Shown here piece by piece: positions 55,257 to 64,000 of a stretch of 64,000 nucleotides of DNA. Position 1 is the stretch's first letter. Every line of letters starts with the position of its first letter. Location of the stretch: assembly GCF_000763905.1 (NCBI RefSeq), contig NZ_JRKN01000004.1, forward strand, positions 124,001 to 188,000, written 5' to 3'. Position numbers and translations under genes: made by a program. Source of the DNA: Paracoccus halophilus. GTDB lineage: Bacteria > Pseudomonadota > Alphaproteobacteria > Rhodobacterales > Rhodobacteraceae. The notes beneath the pieces were generated by a model that did no database searches, was not told the origin of the DNA, and saw only the letters and a program-made list of their open reading frames with translations.

Positions 55257-56282
55257 ATGAAAAAATCAGTACTCTTCGGCTCGGTCGCGGCGGTTGTTCT
55301 GGCCGCATCCGGCGCCATGGCGGCCGAGGGCGACACGCTGAACGAGGTCAAGACCCGTGGCGTCCTGAACTGCGGCGTGAATACCGGCCTCGTCGGTTTC
55401 GCCGCCCCGGATGCGAACGGCAACTGGTCGGGCTTTGATGTTGCTTTCTGCAAGGCGCTGGCCGCCGCGGTCCTGGGCGATGGGGAAAAGGTGAAATATG
55501 TGCCGCTGACCGGGCAGACGCGCTTTACCGCCCTGTCCTCGGGCGAGGTGGACATCCTGGCGCGCAACTCGACCTGGACCTTCCAGCGCGACACCGATCT
55601 CAAGCTCGATTTCATCGGCGTGAACTATTACGATGGTCAGGGCTTCATGGTGCGCAAGGATCAGCGCGTGACCTCGGCCAAGGAGCTGAACGGCGCCTCG
55701 ATCTGCATCCAGACCGGCACCACGACCGAGCTGAACCTGGCCGATTACTTCAAGGCCAACAACATGGAATACCGGCCGGTCAACATCGACAGCAATGCCG
55801 AGGGCGAGCAGCAGTATCTGGCCCGGGCCTGCGATGCCTATACCACCGACGTGTCGGGACTGGCCGCGACCCGCGCTGCCTTTGCCGATCCGGAAAACCA
55901 CATCATCCTGCCCGAGATCGTCTCGAAAGAGCCGCTTGGCCCGGCGGTGCGCCATGGCGACAACAACTGGGGCGATATCGCGCGCTGGACGCTTTACGCG
56001 CTGGTCGCGGCCGAGGAATACGGCGTCACCTCGGCCAATATCGACGAACTGGCGAAATCCTCGGGCAACCCCGAGGTTCAGCGGCTGCTGGGCGCGACCG
56101 ATGAGCTGGGCACGATGATCGGCCTTGACGCCGCATGGGCGGTGCGCGCCATCAAGGCCGGCGGCAATTACGGCGAAATCTTCGCCAAGACGATCGGTGA
56201 GGAAACGCCGATCGGCCTGGCGCGCGGCTTGAACGCGCAATGGACGCAGGGCGGTCTGCTTTACGCGATGCCCTTCCGCTGA
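55257..56282 (+). CDS. aapJ: General L-amino-acid ABC transporter binding protein
   Basis: The 341-residue periplasmic protein has a signal peptide (MKKSVLFGSVAAVVLAASGAMA) and then the family start LNEVKTRGVLNCGVNTGLVGFA. Family-typical segments include LARNSTWTFQRDTDL and GLARGLNAQWTQGGLLYA. AapJ/BztA binds many L-amino acids, with glutamate, glutamine and aspartate prominent. GAGGAAA lies ahead of the start 55257. Confidence 0.95.
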   Translation: MKKSVLFGSVAAVVLAASGAMAAEGDTLNEVKTRGVLNCGVNTGLVGFAAPDANGNWSGFDVAFCKALAAAVLGDGEKVKYVPLTGQTRFTALSSGEVDILARNSTWTFQRDTDLKLDFIGVNYYDGQGFMVRKDQRVTSAKELNGASICIQTGTTTELNLADYFKANNMEYRPVNIDSNAEGEQQYLARACDAYTTDVSGLAATRAAFADPENHIILPEIVSKEPLGPAVRHGDNNWGDIARWTLYALVAAEEYGVTSANIDELAKSSGNPEVQRLLGATDELGTMIGLDAAWAVRAIKAGGNYGEIFAKTIGEETPIGLARGLNAQWTQGGLLYAMPFR

Positions 56283-56298
56283 TCGCGGCAAGAAGATG

Positions 56299-56324
56299 AC
56301 GCGCGGGGGGAAACCTCCGCGCGT
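56299..56324 (+). repeat. Hairpin between aapJ and aapQ
   Basis: ACGCGCGG and CCGCGCGT form an 8-base-pair stem over an inner GG/CC; no T-tract. It probably stabilises the binding-protein message and reduces permease expression. Confidence 0.55.
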
Positions 56325-56394
56325 TCGCAAATCATAAGACCGGCAAGGCAAAGAGGCCAAAGGCCCGTTCCTGCCGCCGGAAACAGGGGGGAAA

Positions 56395-57648
56395 ATGGTT
56401 TCATATCCGGGGGCGGAGTCTCCGCCGTTCCGATTGTCGATGCTGATCTACGACCGGCGATACCGGTCGCTGACCCTGCAGGCCGTCGTCTTCATCCTTG
56501 CGATGCTTGCCGCCAGCTGGTTCATCAACAACACGCTTCAGAACCTGGCCGCGCTTGGCAAGACGCTGAGCTTCGATTTCCTGTTCCGCCGCGCCGGCTA
56601 TGACATTCCGCAGCAGCTGATCCCCTATAATTCGGACGACACGCATCTGCGCGCCGCCGTCGTCGGGTTGCTGAACACGCTGCTGGTCTCGTTCCTGGGC
56701 TGCATTACCGCGACCATCCTCGGCGTGCTGGCGGGGGTGCTGCGGCTGTCCTCGAACTGGCTGATCGCGCGGCTGATGACGGTCTATGTCGAGATCTTTC
56801 GCAATATCCCGCTGCTGCTGTGGATCCTGCTGATCCTGGCGATCTTTTCCGAGGTGCTGCCGCCGCCCAATGCCTATCGCGGCGACACCCCCGAGGCCGG
56901 GATGATCCTGTTCGAGACGATCGCGCCCACCAACCGCTATACCGCCATCCCGTCGCTTGGCATGACGAATTCGCCCGGTACCCTGACATTCGGGCGCATC
57001 GGGATCAGCTGGGCCTTCATCACCTATGCCGTGGCCTTCGTCGCGGCGGTGCTTGCGCATCGCCTGATCAGGGCGCGGGCGCAGCGGGTTCAGGACCGGA
57101 CCGGCATCCGCCCGGTGACCTGGTGGATCAGCCTGTCGATCTATCTGCTGCCGCTGCTGTTCCTGACCTGGTATTTCGGCCTGCATCTGGTGCCGCCGGC
57201 GCTGCGCGGTTTCAACTTTGCCGATGGCATCAATCTGGACAACAGCTTCGTCGTGCTGTGGCTGGCGCTGACCCTTTATACCGGCGCCTTCATCGCCGAG
57301 ATCACCCGCGCCGGCATCCTCGCGGTCAGCAAGGGGCAATCCGAGGCCGCCTTTGCCCTGGGCCTGCGTCCGCGCCGCACCATGTCGCTGGTGGTGCTGC
57401 CACAGGCGCTGCGGGTGATCGTGCCGCCGCTGATCTCGCAATATCTGAACCTCACCAAGAACAGCTCTTTGGCGATTGCCGTCGGCTATATGGATCTGCG
57501 CGGCACGCTGGGCGGCACGACGCTGAACCAGACCGGGCGCGAGATGGAATGCATGGTGCTGATGATGGCCGTCTATCTGGTGCTCTGCCTGGGCATCTCC
57601 AGCGGCATGAACCTGTTCAACAGCGGCGTCCGGCTGAAGGAGCGATGA
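56395..57648 (+). CDS. aapQ: General L-amino-acid ABC transporter permease 1
   Basis: The 417-residue permease has a first helix near residues 27-47, a long central insert and the EAA loop (GQSEAAFALGLRPRRTMSLVVLPQALRVIVPPL). The family-typical motif for this large permease pair is intact. It ends one base before the aapM ATG. Confidence 0.93.
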   Translation: MVSYPGAESPPFRLSMLIYDRRYRSLTLQAVVFILAMLAASWFINNTLQNLAALGKTLSFDFLFRRAGYDIPQQLIPYNSDDTHLRAAVVGLLNTLLVSFLGCITATILGVLAGVLRLSSNWLIARLMTVYVEIFRNIPLLLWILLILAIFSEVLPPPNAYRGDTPEAGMILFETIAPTNRYTAIPSLGMTNSPGTLTFGRIGISWAFITYAVAFVAAVLAHRLIRARAQRVQDRTGIRPVTWWISLSIYLLPLLFLTWYFGLHLVPPALRGFNFADGINLDNSFVVLWLALTLYTGAFIAEITRAGILAVSKGQSEAAFALGLRPRRTMSLVVLPQALRVIVPPLISQYLNLTKNSSLAIAVGYMDLRGTLGGTTLNQTGREMECMVLMMAVYLVLCLGISSGMNLFNSGVRLKER

Positions 57649-57649
57649 G

Positions 57650-59101
57650 ATGAGCGAGACCCATGCCCAGACCGTCGCCTATGTCCGCGACAGCATGCTG
57701 CCGCCGCAGCCGCCGCCCATGCGCAGCTCGGGCGCGGTGCTGTGGCTGCGCGCGAACCTGTTCTCGGGCCCGGTGAACATCCTGCTGACCCTGATCGGGC
57801 TCGGCATCCTGTGGCTGATCTTCGATACGCTGTGGCCCTGGCTGTCGCATTCGGTCTGGAACGCGGGCAGCATCCGGGAATGCCGCCAGATCGTTTCCGA
57901 AACCTATGGCCCCGAGGCCAATGGCGCCTGTTTCGCGGTCATCAGGGCCCGCTGGCACCAGTTCGTTCTTGGCTTCTATCCGCAGGAATTCTACTGGCGG
58001 CCGATCCTTGCCTTCGGATTGCTGTTTCTGGCGCTGGCGCCCTTGCTCTTCGGCGCCAGCGTCCGGGCGCGGCGGATCGTGCTGGCCATCGCGACCGTGC
58101 TGACCGTGCTGTCGGCGGCCATGCTGGACACCGGCCTTGCGGTGCTGGCCGGCATGACGGCGCTGATGCTGGCATGGTCGGCGCTGATCGACGCACGCCC
58201 GGGGCGGGCGCTGCTGGCCAGTCTGCTTTATCCCTTTGCCGGGGTCTGGCTGCTGTGGGGCGGGTCGCTCTGGGGGCCGGTCATGGTGCTGGCGGGCTTT
58301 GGCGTCGGCCTTGCGGTGTGGCGGGTAGCTGCGCGTTTCGGCATGCTCGCCGTGGCGGCCGGGGCGGCTGCCGCGGCGCTGTGGTGGTGGCTGGTGTCCG
58401 CGCCTCTTGCCGGGCTGCTGGCCGGGGCGGTGCCGCTGCGGCTGGTGCCGGTGACCTCGGACCAGTTCGGTGGTTTCGTGCTGTCGATCACCATCGGCAT
58501 CGCCGGCATCGCGCTGTCCCTGCCCATCGGCATCGTGCTGGCGCTGGCGCGGCGTTCGGATATGCCGGTGGTCAAGATGCTGGCGGTGATGTTCATCGAG
58601 TTCATCCGCGGCGTGCCGCTGATCGCGCTCTTGTTCGTGGCCTCGCTGCTCTTGAACTATTTCCTGCCGCCCGGCACGAGTTTCGACATCGTGCTGCGCG
58701 TCATCATCATGGTGACGCTGTTTTCCGCCGCCTATGTCGCCGAGGTGATCCGCGGCGGGCTGGCCGCGCTGCCGCGCGGACAATACGAGGCCGCCGACGC
58801 GCTTGGGCTGGATTACTGGAAGGCGCAGCGCCTGATCATCCTGCCGCAGGCGCTGAAAATCTCGATCCCGGGGATCGTCTCGACCTTTATCGGCATGTTC
58901 AAGGACACCACGCTGGTCGTCTTTGTCGGCCTGTTCGATCCGCTGAAGGCGATGTCCGACACCGTCCGCGCCAGCTTCGAATGGAAAGGCGCCTATTGGG
59001 AGCCCTATTTCTTTGTCGGCGCGATCTTCTTTGTCCTGTGCTTCGGCATGTCGCGCTATTCGATGCATCTTGAGCGCCGCCTGAAGCGCGGCAACCGCTG
59101 A
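57650..59101 (+). CDS. aapM: General L-amino-acid ABC transporter permease 2
   Basis: The 483-residue partner permease, longer because of several extra N-terminal helices. EAA-type loop: [38 protein letters not shown] lies ahead of the ATG. The final basic tail [10 protein letters not shown] is typical. Confidence 0.93.
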   Translation: MSETHAQTVAYVRDSMLPPQPPPMRSSGAVLWLRANLFSGPVNILLTLIGLGILWLIFDTLWPWLSHSVWNAGSIRECRQIVSETYGPEANGACFAVIRARWHQFVLGFYPQEFYWRPILAFGLLFLALAPLLFGASVRARRIVLAIATVLTVLSAAMLDTGLAVLAGMTALMLAWSALIDARPGRALLASLLYPFAGVWLLWGGSLWGPVMVLAGFGVGLAVWRVAARFGMLAVAAGAAAAALWWWLVSAPLAGLLAGAVPLRLVPVTSDQFGGFVLSITIGIAGIALSLPIGIVLALARRSDMPVVKMLAVMFIEFIRGVPLIALLFVASLLLNYFLPPGTSFDIVLRVIIMVTLFSAAYVAEVIRGGLAALPRGQYEAADALGLDYWKAQRLIILPQALKISIPGIVSTFIGMFKDTTLVVFVGLFDPLKAMSDTVRASFEWKGAYWEPYFFVGAIFFVLCFGMSRYSMHLERRLKRGNR

Positions 59102-59112
59102 GGAGCCTGTCC

Positions 59113-59889
59113 ATGAGCATGCAACCCCTGACCGCCGAAACCCGGCAAGCGGATGAGACGGCGATCGACATCGTCAAGCTCAACAAATGGTACGGCACCT
59201 TTCACGTGCTGCGCGATATCGACCTGCATGTCAGCCGCGGCGAGCGGATCGTGATCGCCGGCCCCTCGGGCTCGGGCAAGTCCACGCTGATCCGCTGCAT
59301 CAACCGGCTGGAAGAGCACCAGACCGGCAAGATCGTCGTCGATGGCACCGAACTGACCCATGACCTGAAGAATATCGACAAGGTTCGCTCCGAGGTCGGC
59401 ATGGTGTTTCAGCATTTCAACCTGTTCCCGCACCTGACGATTCTGGAGAACTGCACGCTGGCGCCGATCTGGGTGCGCAAGATCCCCCGGCGCGAGGCCG
59501 AGGAAACGGCGATGCATTTCCTGGAAAAGGTCAGGATCCCCGATCAGGCGCGGAAATATCCCGGCCAGCTGTCCGGCGGCCAGCAGCAGCGCGTCGCCAT
59601 CGCGCGCGCGCTGTGCATGCGTCCGCGGATCATGCTGTTCGACGAGCCGACCAGCGCGCTCGACCCCGAGATGATCAAGGAGGTGCTCGACACCATGATC
59701 GAACTGGCCGAGGAGGGCATGACCATGCTCTGCGTGACCCATGAGATGGGCTTTGCCCAGGCGGTCGCGCACCGGGTGATCTTCATGGATCAGGGCCAGA
59801 TCGTCGAGCAGAACACCCCGACCGAATTCTTCAACAATCCGAAATCGGAACGCACCAAGCTGTTTCTCAGCCAGATCCTGGGGCATTGA
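59113..59889 (+). CDS. aapP: General L-amino-acid ABC transporter ATPase
   Basis: The 258-residue ATPase shows Walker [10 protein letters not shown], signature LSGGQQQR and Walker [13 protein letters not shown]. Short form without TOBE domain, as in PAAT-family importers. AGGAG lies seven bases from the start. It completes the aapJQMP operon. Confidence 0.95.
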   Translation: MSMQPLTAETRQADETAIDIVKLNKWYGTFHVLRDIDLHVSRGERIVIAGPSGSGKSTLIRCINRLEEHQTGKIVVDGTELTHDLKNIDKVRSEVGMVFQHFNLFPHLTILENCTLAPIWVRKIPRREAEETAMHFLEKVRIPDQARKYPGQLSGGQQQRVAIARALCMRPRIMLFDEPTSALDPEMIKEVLDTMIELAEEGMTMLCVTHEMGFAQAVAHRVIFMDQGQIVEQNTPTEFFNNPKSERTKLFLSQILGH

Positions 59890-60048
59890 CCGGCGCCATC
59901 GCCGGCGATTGCGCCTCTGCCGTCATGCGCGTGGCGGCCGGGTTTTCCCCGGATATCCGCCATGGCCGGGGCAGGGCGCGGCTGAACGGTTGCAGGCCGG
60001 GGAATGAACGGTCTATCTTGCCGCCAACCGTTGCGGAGAGAATTGACG

Positions 60049-60897
60049 ATGAATCAGACCATCTTCCTGATGCTGGGCCTGCTTGGCCTTGTGGGAATCG
60101 GCGCGGCCGTGTCCGGCAATGACGACGACCATCCGCCGGAGGGGCCGGCCGATGATCCCCGCCTGCATCCCGATGTCAGGATCGAGGATGACGATGACGA
60201 CCAGGTCCTGACCGGCACGGACGGCGACGACGGTATCGCTGGCGACGACGATGACGAGCTTTTCGACGGCCTCGCGGGCGATGACATAATCGGCGCGGGC
60301 TATGGCGATGATACCGTCATCGCCGATCCGGGCAATGACGAGATCTATCTGGGCGGCCAGCACGATATTTACGGCGAATATGACGAAGGCGCCGAGGAGG
60401 GCAATGACACCATCGATGGCGGGATTGGCCGCGACACCATCATCACCAATCTGGGCAACCATTCGGTGCTGGGCGGTGAAGGCGACGACCAGATCGAGGA
60501 TTATGGCGGCTCGGTCTATATCGAGGGCGAGTCGGGTGACGACCTGATCCTGTCGGCCGATGCCTCGGACCCCGAGGCGCCCGACACGCTCCTGGGCGGC
60601 GAAGGGCGCGATACCATCCATGCCGGCGCCGGCGATCTGGTCGATGCCGGGTCCGGGTCGGATTCCATCATTCTGCGCAGCGATGCCGGCGGGCCGGCCG
60701 ATATCATGCTGGGCGGCGCCGACATTCTCACCATCACCCTGGCCGAGGATTATGCCGGCGAGGAGGAGTATGAACTGGTGCAGGACGGCGAGGATGTGCG
60801 CGTGGTGCTGGACGGCGAGGAAATCGCCATCCTGCGCTCGGTTCTGGTCCGCGATGTCGATCCGATCCAGCTGGTCCGCGAAACCGCCGACGCCTGA
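60049..60897 (+). CDS. RTX-type calcium-binding repeat protein, membrane-anchored
   Basis: A 282-residue acidic protein. An N-terminal hydrophobic segment (MNQTIFLMLGLLGLVGIGAAVSG) is followed by an Asp-rich stretch and several RTX-like nonapeptides (LTGTDGDDGIAG, FDGLAGDDIIGAGYGDDTVIA, DTIDGGIGRDTI, LGGEGDDQI, IEGESGDDLI, LGGEGRDTIHAG). These form a calcium-binding parallel beta-roll outside the cell. No protease or lipase domain is present, and no type I secretion genes are near. Start 60049 has GGAGA upstream; it follows aapP by 159 bases. Confidence 0.88.
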   Translation: MNQTIFLMLGLLGLVGIGAAVSGNDDDHPPEGPADDPRLHPDVRIEDDDDDQVLTGTDGDDGIAGDDDDELFDGLAGDDIIGAGYGDDTVIADPGNDEIYLGGQHDIYGEYDEGAEEGNDTIDGGIGRDTIITNLGNHSVLGGEGDDQIEDYGGSVYIEGESGDDLILSADASDPEAPDTLLGGEGRDTIHAGAGDLVDAGSGSDSIILRSDAGGPADIMLGGADILTITLAEDYAGEEEYELVQDGEDVRVVLDGEEIAILRSVLVRDVDPIQLVRETADA

Positions 60898-60920
60898 GCC
60901 GGATCCGGAGACGGGCATTG

Positions 60921-60952
60921 AAAAAGGCGCGCGGGGAAGCCCGCGCGCCTTT
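60921..60952. terminator. Bidirectional terminator between the RTX gene and dat
   Basis: GGCGCGCGGG-GAAG-CCCGCGCGCC is flanked by AAAAA on the left and TTT on the right. On the plus strand it ends the RTX gene; on the minus strand the A-run reads as T and ends dat, whose stop is at 60979. A single shared convergent terminator. Confidence 0.85.
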
Positions 60953-60978
60953 CCCGTTGCCGGGCGGGCTCGCTGCGC

Positions 60979-61839
60979 TCAGACCGCGCGTTTCAGCGAT
61001 TCCTCGATATAAAGCTCGCGCAGCCGGGCCGCGACAGGGCCGGGCCGGCCACCGTTCAGTGTCGCGCCGTCGATTTCCACCACCGGCAGCACGAAGGCCG
61101 AGGCCGAGGTGACAAAGGCCTCATCCGCCGCCTGCGCCTCGGCGATGGAAAAGGGGCGCTCCTCGATCTGCATCTGCGCCTCGGCGGCATAGCGCAAGAG
61201 CGATGCGCGGGTGATCCCGTGCAGGATATCGTTCGACAATTGCCGGGTGATGATCTTGCCGCCCTTGACGATATAGGCGTTGTTCGAGGTGCCCTCGGTC
61301 ACCAGATCATCCTCGGTGAACCAGGCTTCATCGACGCCCCGCGCCTTGGCCTCCATCTTGGCCATCGAGGGGTAGAGCAGTTGCACCGTCTTGATGTCGC
61401 GCCGGCCCCAACGCAGATCCGGCAGGGAAATCACCCGCAGGCCGGATTTGGCGGCCGGATTGTCGGCAAGGCCGGGCTTGCTTTGCGTGAACAGCACCAC
61501 CGTCTGCGGCGTGTCGGCGGGCGGATAGGCGAAATCGCGGTCGCCGGCATTGCCGCGCGTGACCTGCAGATAGATCAGCCCCTCGTCGATGTCGTTCAGC
61601 TCGATCAGCCTGCGATGGATGGCCAGCCATTCGGATTCGTCCAGCGGGTTCTCCATGCCCATTTCGTTCAGCGACCGGGTCAGGCGGTTCATATGGCCGG
61701 TGAATTCCAGGATCCGGCCATCCAGCACGCTGGTGACCTCGTAGACGCCGTCGCCCATCACGAAGCCGCGATCGAAGATCGAGACGCGGGCCTCGGTTTC
61801 CGGCAGGTATTCGCCATTCAGATAGACGGTGCGGGTCAT
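60979..61839 (-). CDS. dat: D-amino-acid aminotransferase
   Basis: A 286-residue fold-type IV PLP enzyme: opening TVYLNGEYLPETEARVSIFDRGFVMGDGVYEV, Schiff-base Lys150 (RRDIKTVQLLYP), and Glu182 in VTEGTSNN. D-amino-acid aminotransferase interconverts D-alanine and other D-amino acids. Close relatives are branched-chain aminotransferases, but the DRGFVMGDGVYEV start and the 280-290 length favour Dat. It is convergent with the RTX gene. Confidence 0.9.
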   Translation of the reverse strand: MTRTVYLNGEYLPETEARVSIFDRGFVMGDGVYEVTSVLDGRILEFTGHMNRLTRSLNEMGMENPLDESEWLAIHRRLIELNDIDEGLIYLQVTRGNAGDRDFAYPPADTPQTVVLFTQSKPGLADNPAAKSGLRVISLPDLRWGRRDIKTVQLLYPSMAKMEAKARGVDEAWFTEDDLVTEGTSNNAYIVKGGKIITRQLSNDILHGITRASLLRYAAEAQMQIEERPFSIAEAQAADEAFVTSASAFVLPVVEIDGATLNGGRPGPVAARLRELYIEESLKRAV

Positions 61840-62015
61840 GTCGTTCCTCTCGTGTTCGCAAGGGCGGGCGCGGCCGGTCTGTCCGGCCGTGTCCAGCGGT
61901 CCTGCGCCAGAAGCGGCAGGCCGTCAAGATTGACAAGCGGACGGCGCCGGCCGGAAACGCGGGCGGCGAGAATTGCCGCTCCGGCGATCAACCGCCTATC
62001 CGGCACGCGTGCGAG

Positions 62016-62175
62016 TTGACAGAGCTTCCGCCCTTCAGGCAAAAGTGATGGATCGTCAGGCAGATGTGAGGGTCGCCGGACGGAGCGGGATACCTGGGCG
62101 GCCACGCGGGGAGGCTGGCCGCCATTCAGGGGAGGAGCAGCAGGCCTTGCGTTCGTCGCAAGGCCTGTTGTTTTT
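62016..62175 (+). ncRNA. Candidate small RNA with Rho-independent terminator
   Basis: TTGACA at 62016-62021 is a fair -35 (the -10 near 62039-62045, GCAAAAG, is weak). From about 62093 the sequence can fold as CCTG plus GGCGGCCA (62093-62104) with TGGCCGCC plus CAGG (62116-62130). The apical loop is rich in GGGGAGG, and a second GGGGAGG follows. The end is a perfect 11-base-pair terminator stem (CAGGCCTTGCG with its complement, 62141-62167) and TTGTTTTT. No plus-strand gene reads into it, so it is either a small RNA or an orphan terminator. Confidence 0.45.
62141..62175 (+). terminator. Orphan Rho-independent terminator
   Basis: CAGGCCTTGCG-TTCGT-CGCAAGGCCTG followed by TTGTTTTT on the plus strand. 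No gene on this strand lies within 1.2 kb upstream apart from the RTX gene, which has its own terminator. Confidence 0.85.
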
Positions 62176-62390
62176 GGGCCGGTGCTCTGCATGTGCTTCA
62201 TGTCTATTTCATGAAAAATCTGTGACTTAGGCAAATCTGCCTATCGGGCCGGTGATCGCCGGCGCTGTGCAGGCCGTGCCGATCGCGGCCCGGCTGCGGG
62301 AACCTGTTCGCGCCCGGTGGCTGTCCGCTGCGCGGCGCCGGGGTGCGAATCGCTGATTCGGGCGGGGCTGCTGGCCGCTTGCCCGTTGAG

Positions 62391-63977
<1,587 letters not shown>

Positions 63978-64000
63978 GGCGACCTGCGCAATCTCGGGTC

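Larger units (their letters stand above)
61840..62390. other. 551-base intergenic region with an orphan terminator
   Basis: No supported coding frame. It contains a candidate promoter element, a structured segment and a plus-strand Rho-independent terminator (described separately as a candidate small RNA). The part after 62176 shows only a small AGGCA/TGCCT stem near 62227. Confidence 0.5.

Noticed and set aside
61973..62230. Possible 85-residue protein in the dat-ABC gap
   Set aside because: Runs straight through a perfect Rho-independent terminator, has no ribosome-binding site and an Arg-rich shadow-like composition.

Overview
The window looks like a chromosomal segment of a high-GC alphaproteobacterium of the Rhodobacteraceae, most likely Paracoccus or a close relative. 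The evidence is an ATP12-type F1-ATPase chaperone, a general L-amino-acid AapJQMP (Bzt-type) transporter, Bpt leucyl-transferase, LexA with an alphaproteobacterial GTTC-N7-GTTC SOS box, alphaproteobacterial gene neighbourhoods (rplO-secY-adk-rpsM-rpsK-rpoA-rplQ; rarA-crcB-RluA family-HAD-ATP12) and strong G/C bias at third codon positions. No tool was run; all assignments come from reading motifs and context.

Layout. 1-1037: the end of a DUF2270-like membrane protein, then a graveyard of two broken transposases (IS21 istA-like and IS5-like). 1.2-6.3 kb: a small conserved protein, an M48 lipoprotein protease, a small unknown protein, ilvN/ilvB (minus) and bpt (minus). 6.6-15.8 kb: glnE, a membrane glycosyltransferase with an N-terminal MshEN-like domain, carA, a YqeY-like gene, xylB and aqpZ. 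16-22.3 kb: a hotdog thioesterase and a complete polyamine-type ABC transporter with two tandem binding proteins. 22.3-33.4 kb (minus): two long gene trains. One is dacC-tmk-holB-tatD-MBL-AEC transporter with ATGA overlaps. The other is trpG-trpD-ung-trpC-moaC-moeA followed by lexA. 33.5-39.1 kb (plus): a Pro/Ala-rich anchored protein, an aminotransferase, a PpiD/SurA-like foldase and trpE.

39.1-40.2 kb is a decayed integrative element (frameshifted HTH gene and deleted tyrosine integrase) abutting a tRNA-Ile2(CAU). A FixJ-type response regulator and a dCache histidine kinase follow on the minus strand. 44-49.4 kb is the distal half of the ribosomal spc/alpha superoperon, starting abruptly at rplO with its own candidate promoter. 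It ends at a strong terminator and carries large hairpins in several intercistronic leaders.

A LuxR/LuxI quorum-sensing pair (49.67-50.94 kb) sits between rplQ and rarA, with an AT-richer upstream region and three inverted repeats. It is the most interesting accessory insertion here. Then come rarA-crcB-RluA family-HAD-ATP12 (translationally coupled), aapJQMP, a small RTX-repeat protein, and a D-amino-acid aminotransferase on the opposite strand sharing a bidirectional terminator. A 550-base gap contains an orphan Rho-independent terminator (candidate small RNA). The window ends with a duplicated-domain peptide ABC ATPase.

Much of the window is housekeeping: branched-chain amino acid, tryptophan, pyrimidine and molybdopterin synthesis, nitrogen regulation, SOS response, translation and secretion. 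It has been edited by a few insertions: IS remnants, the tRNA-linked integrase scar, luxRI, and probably ung inside trp.
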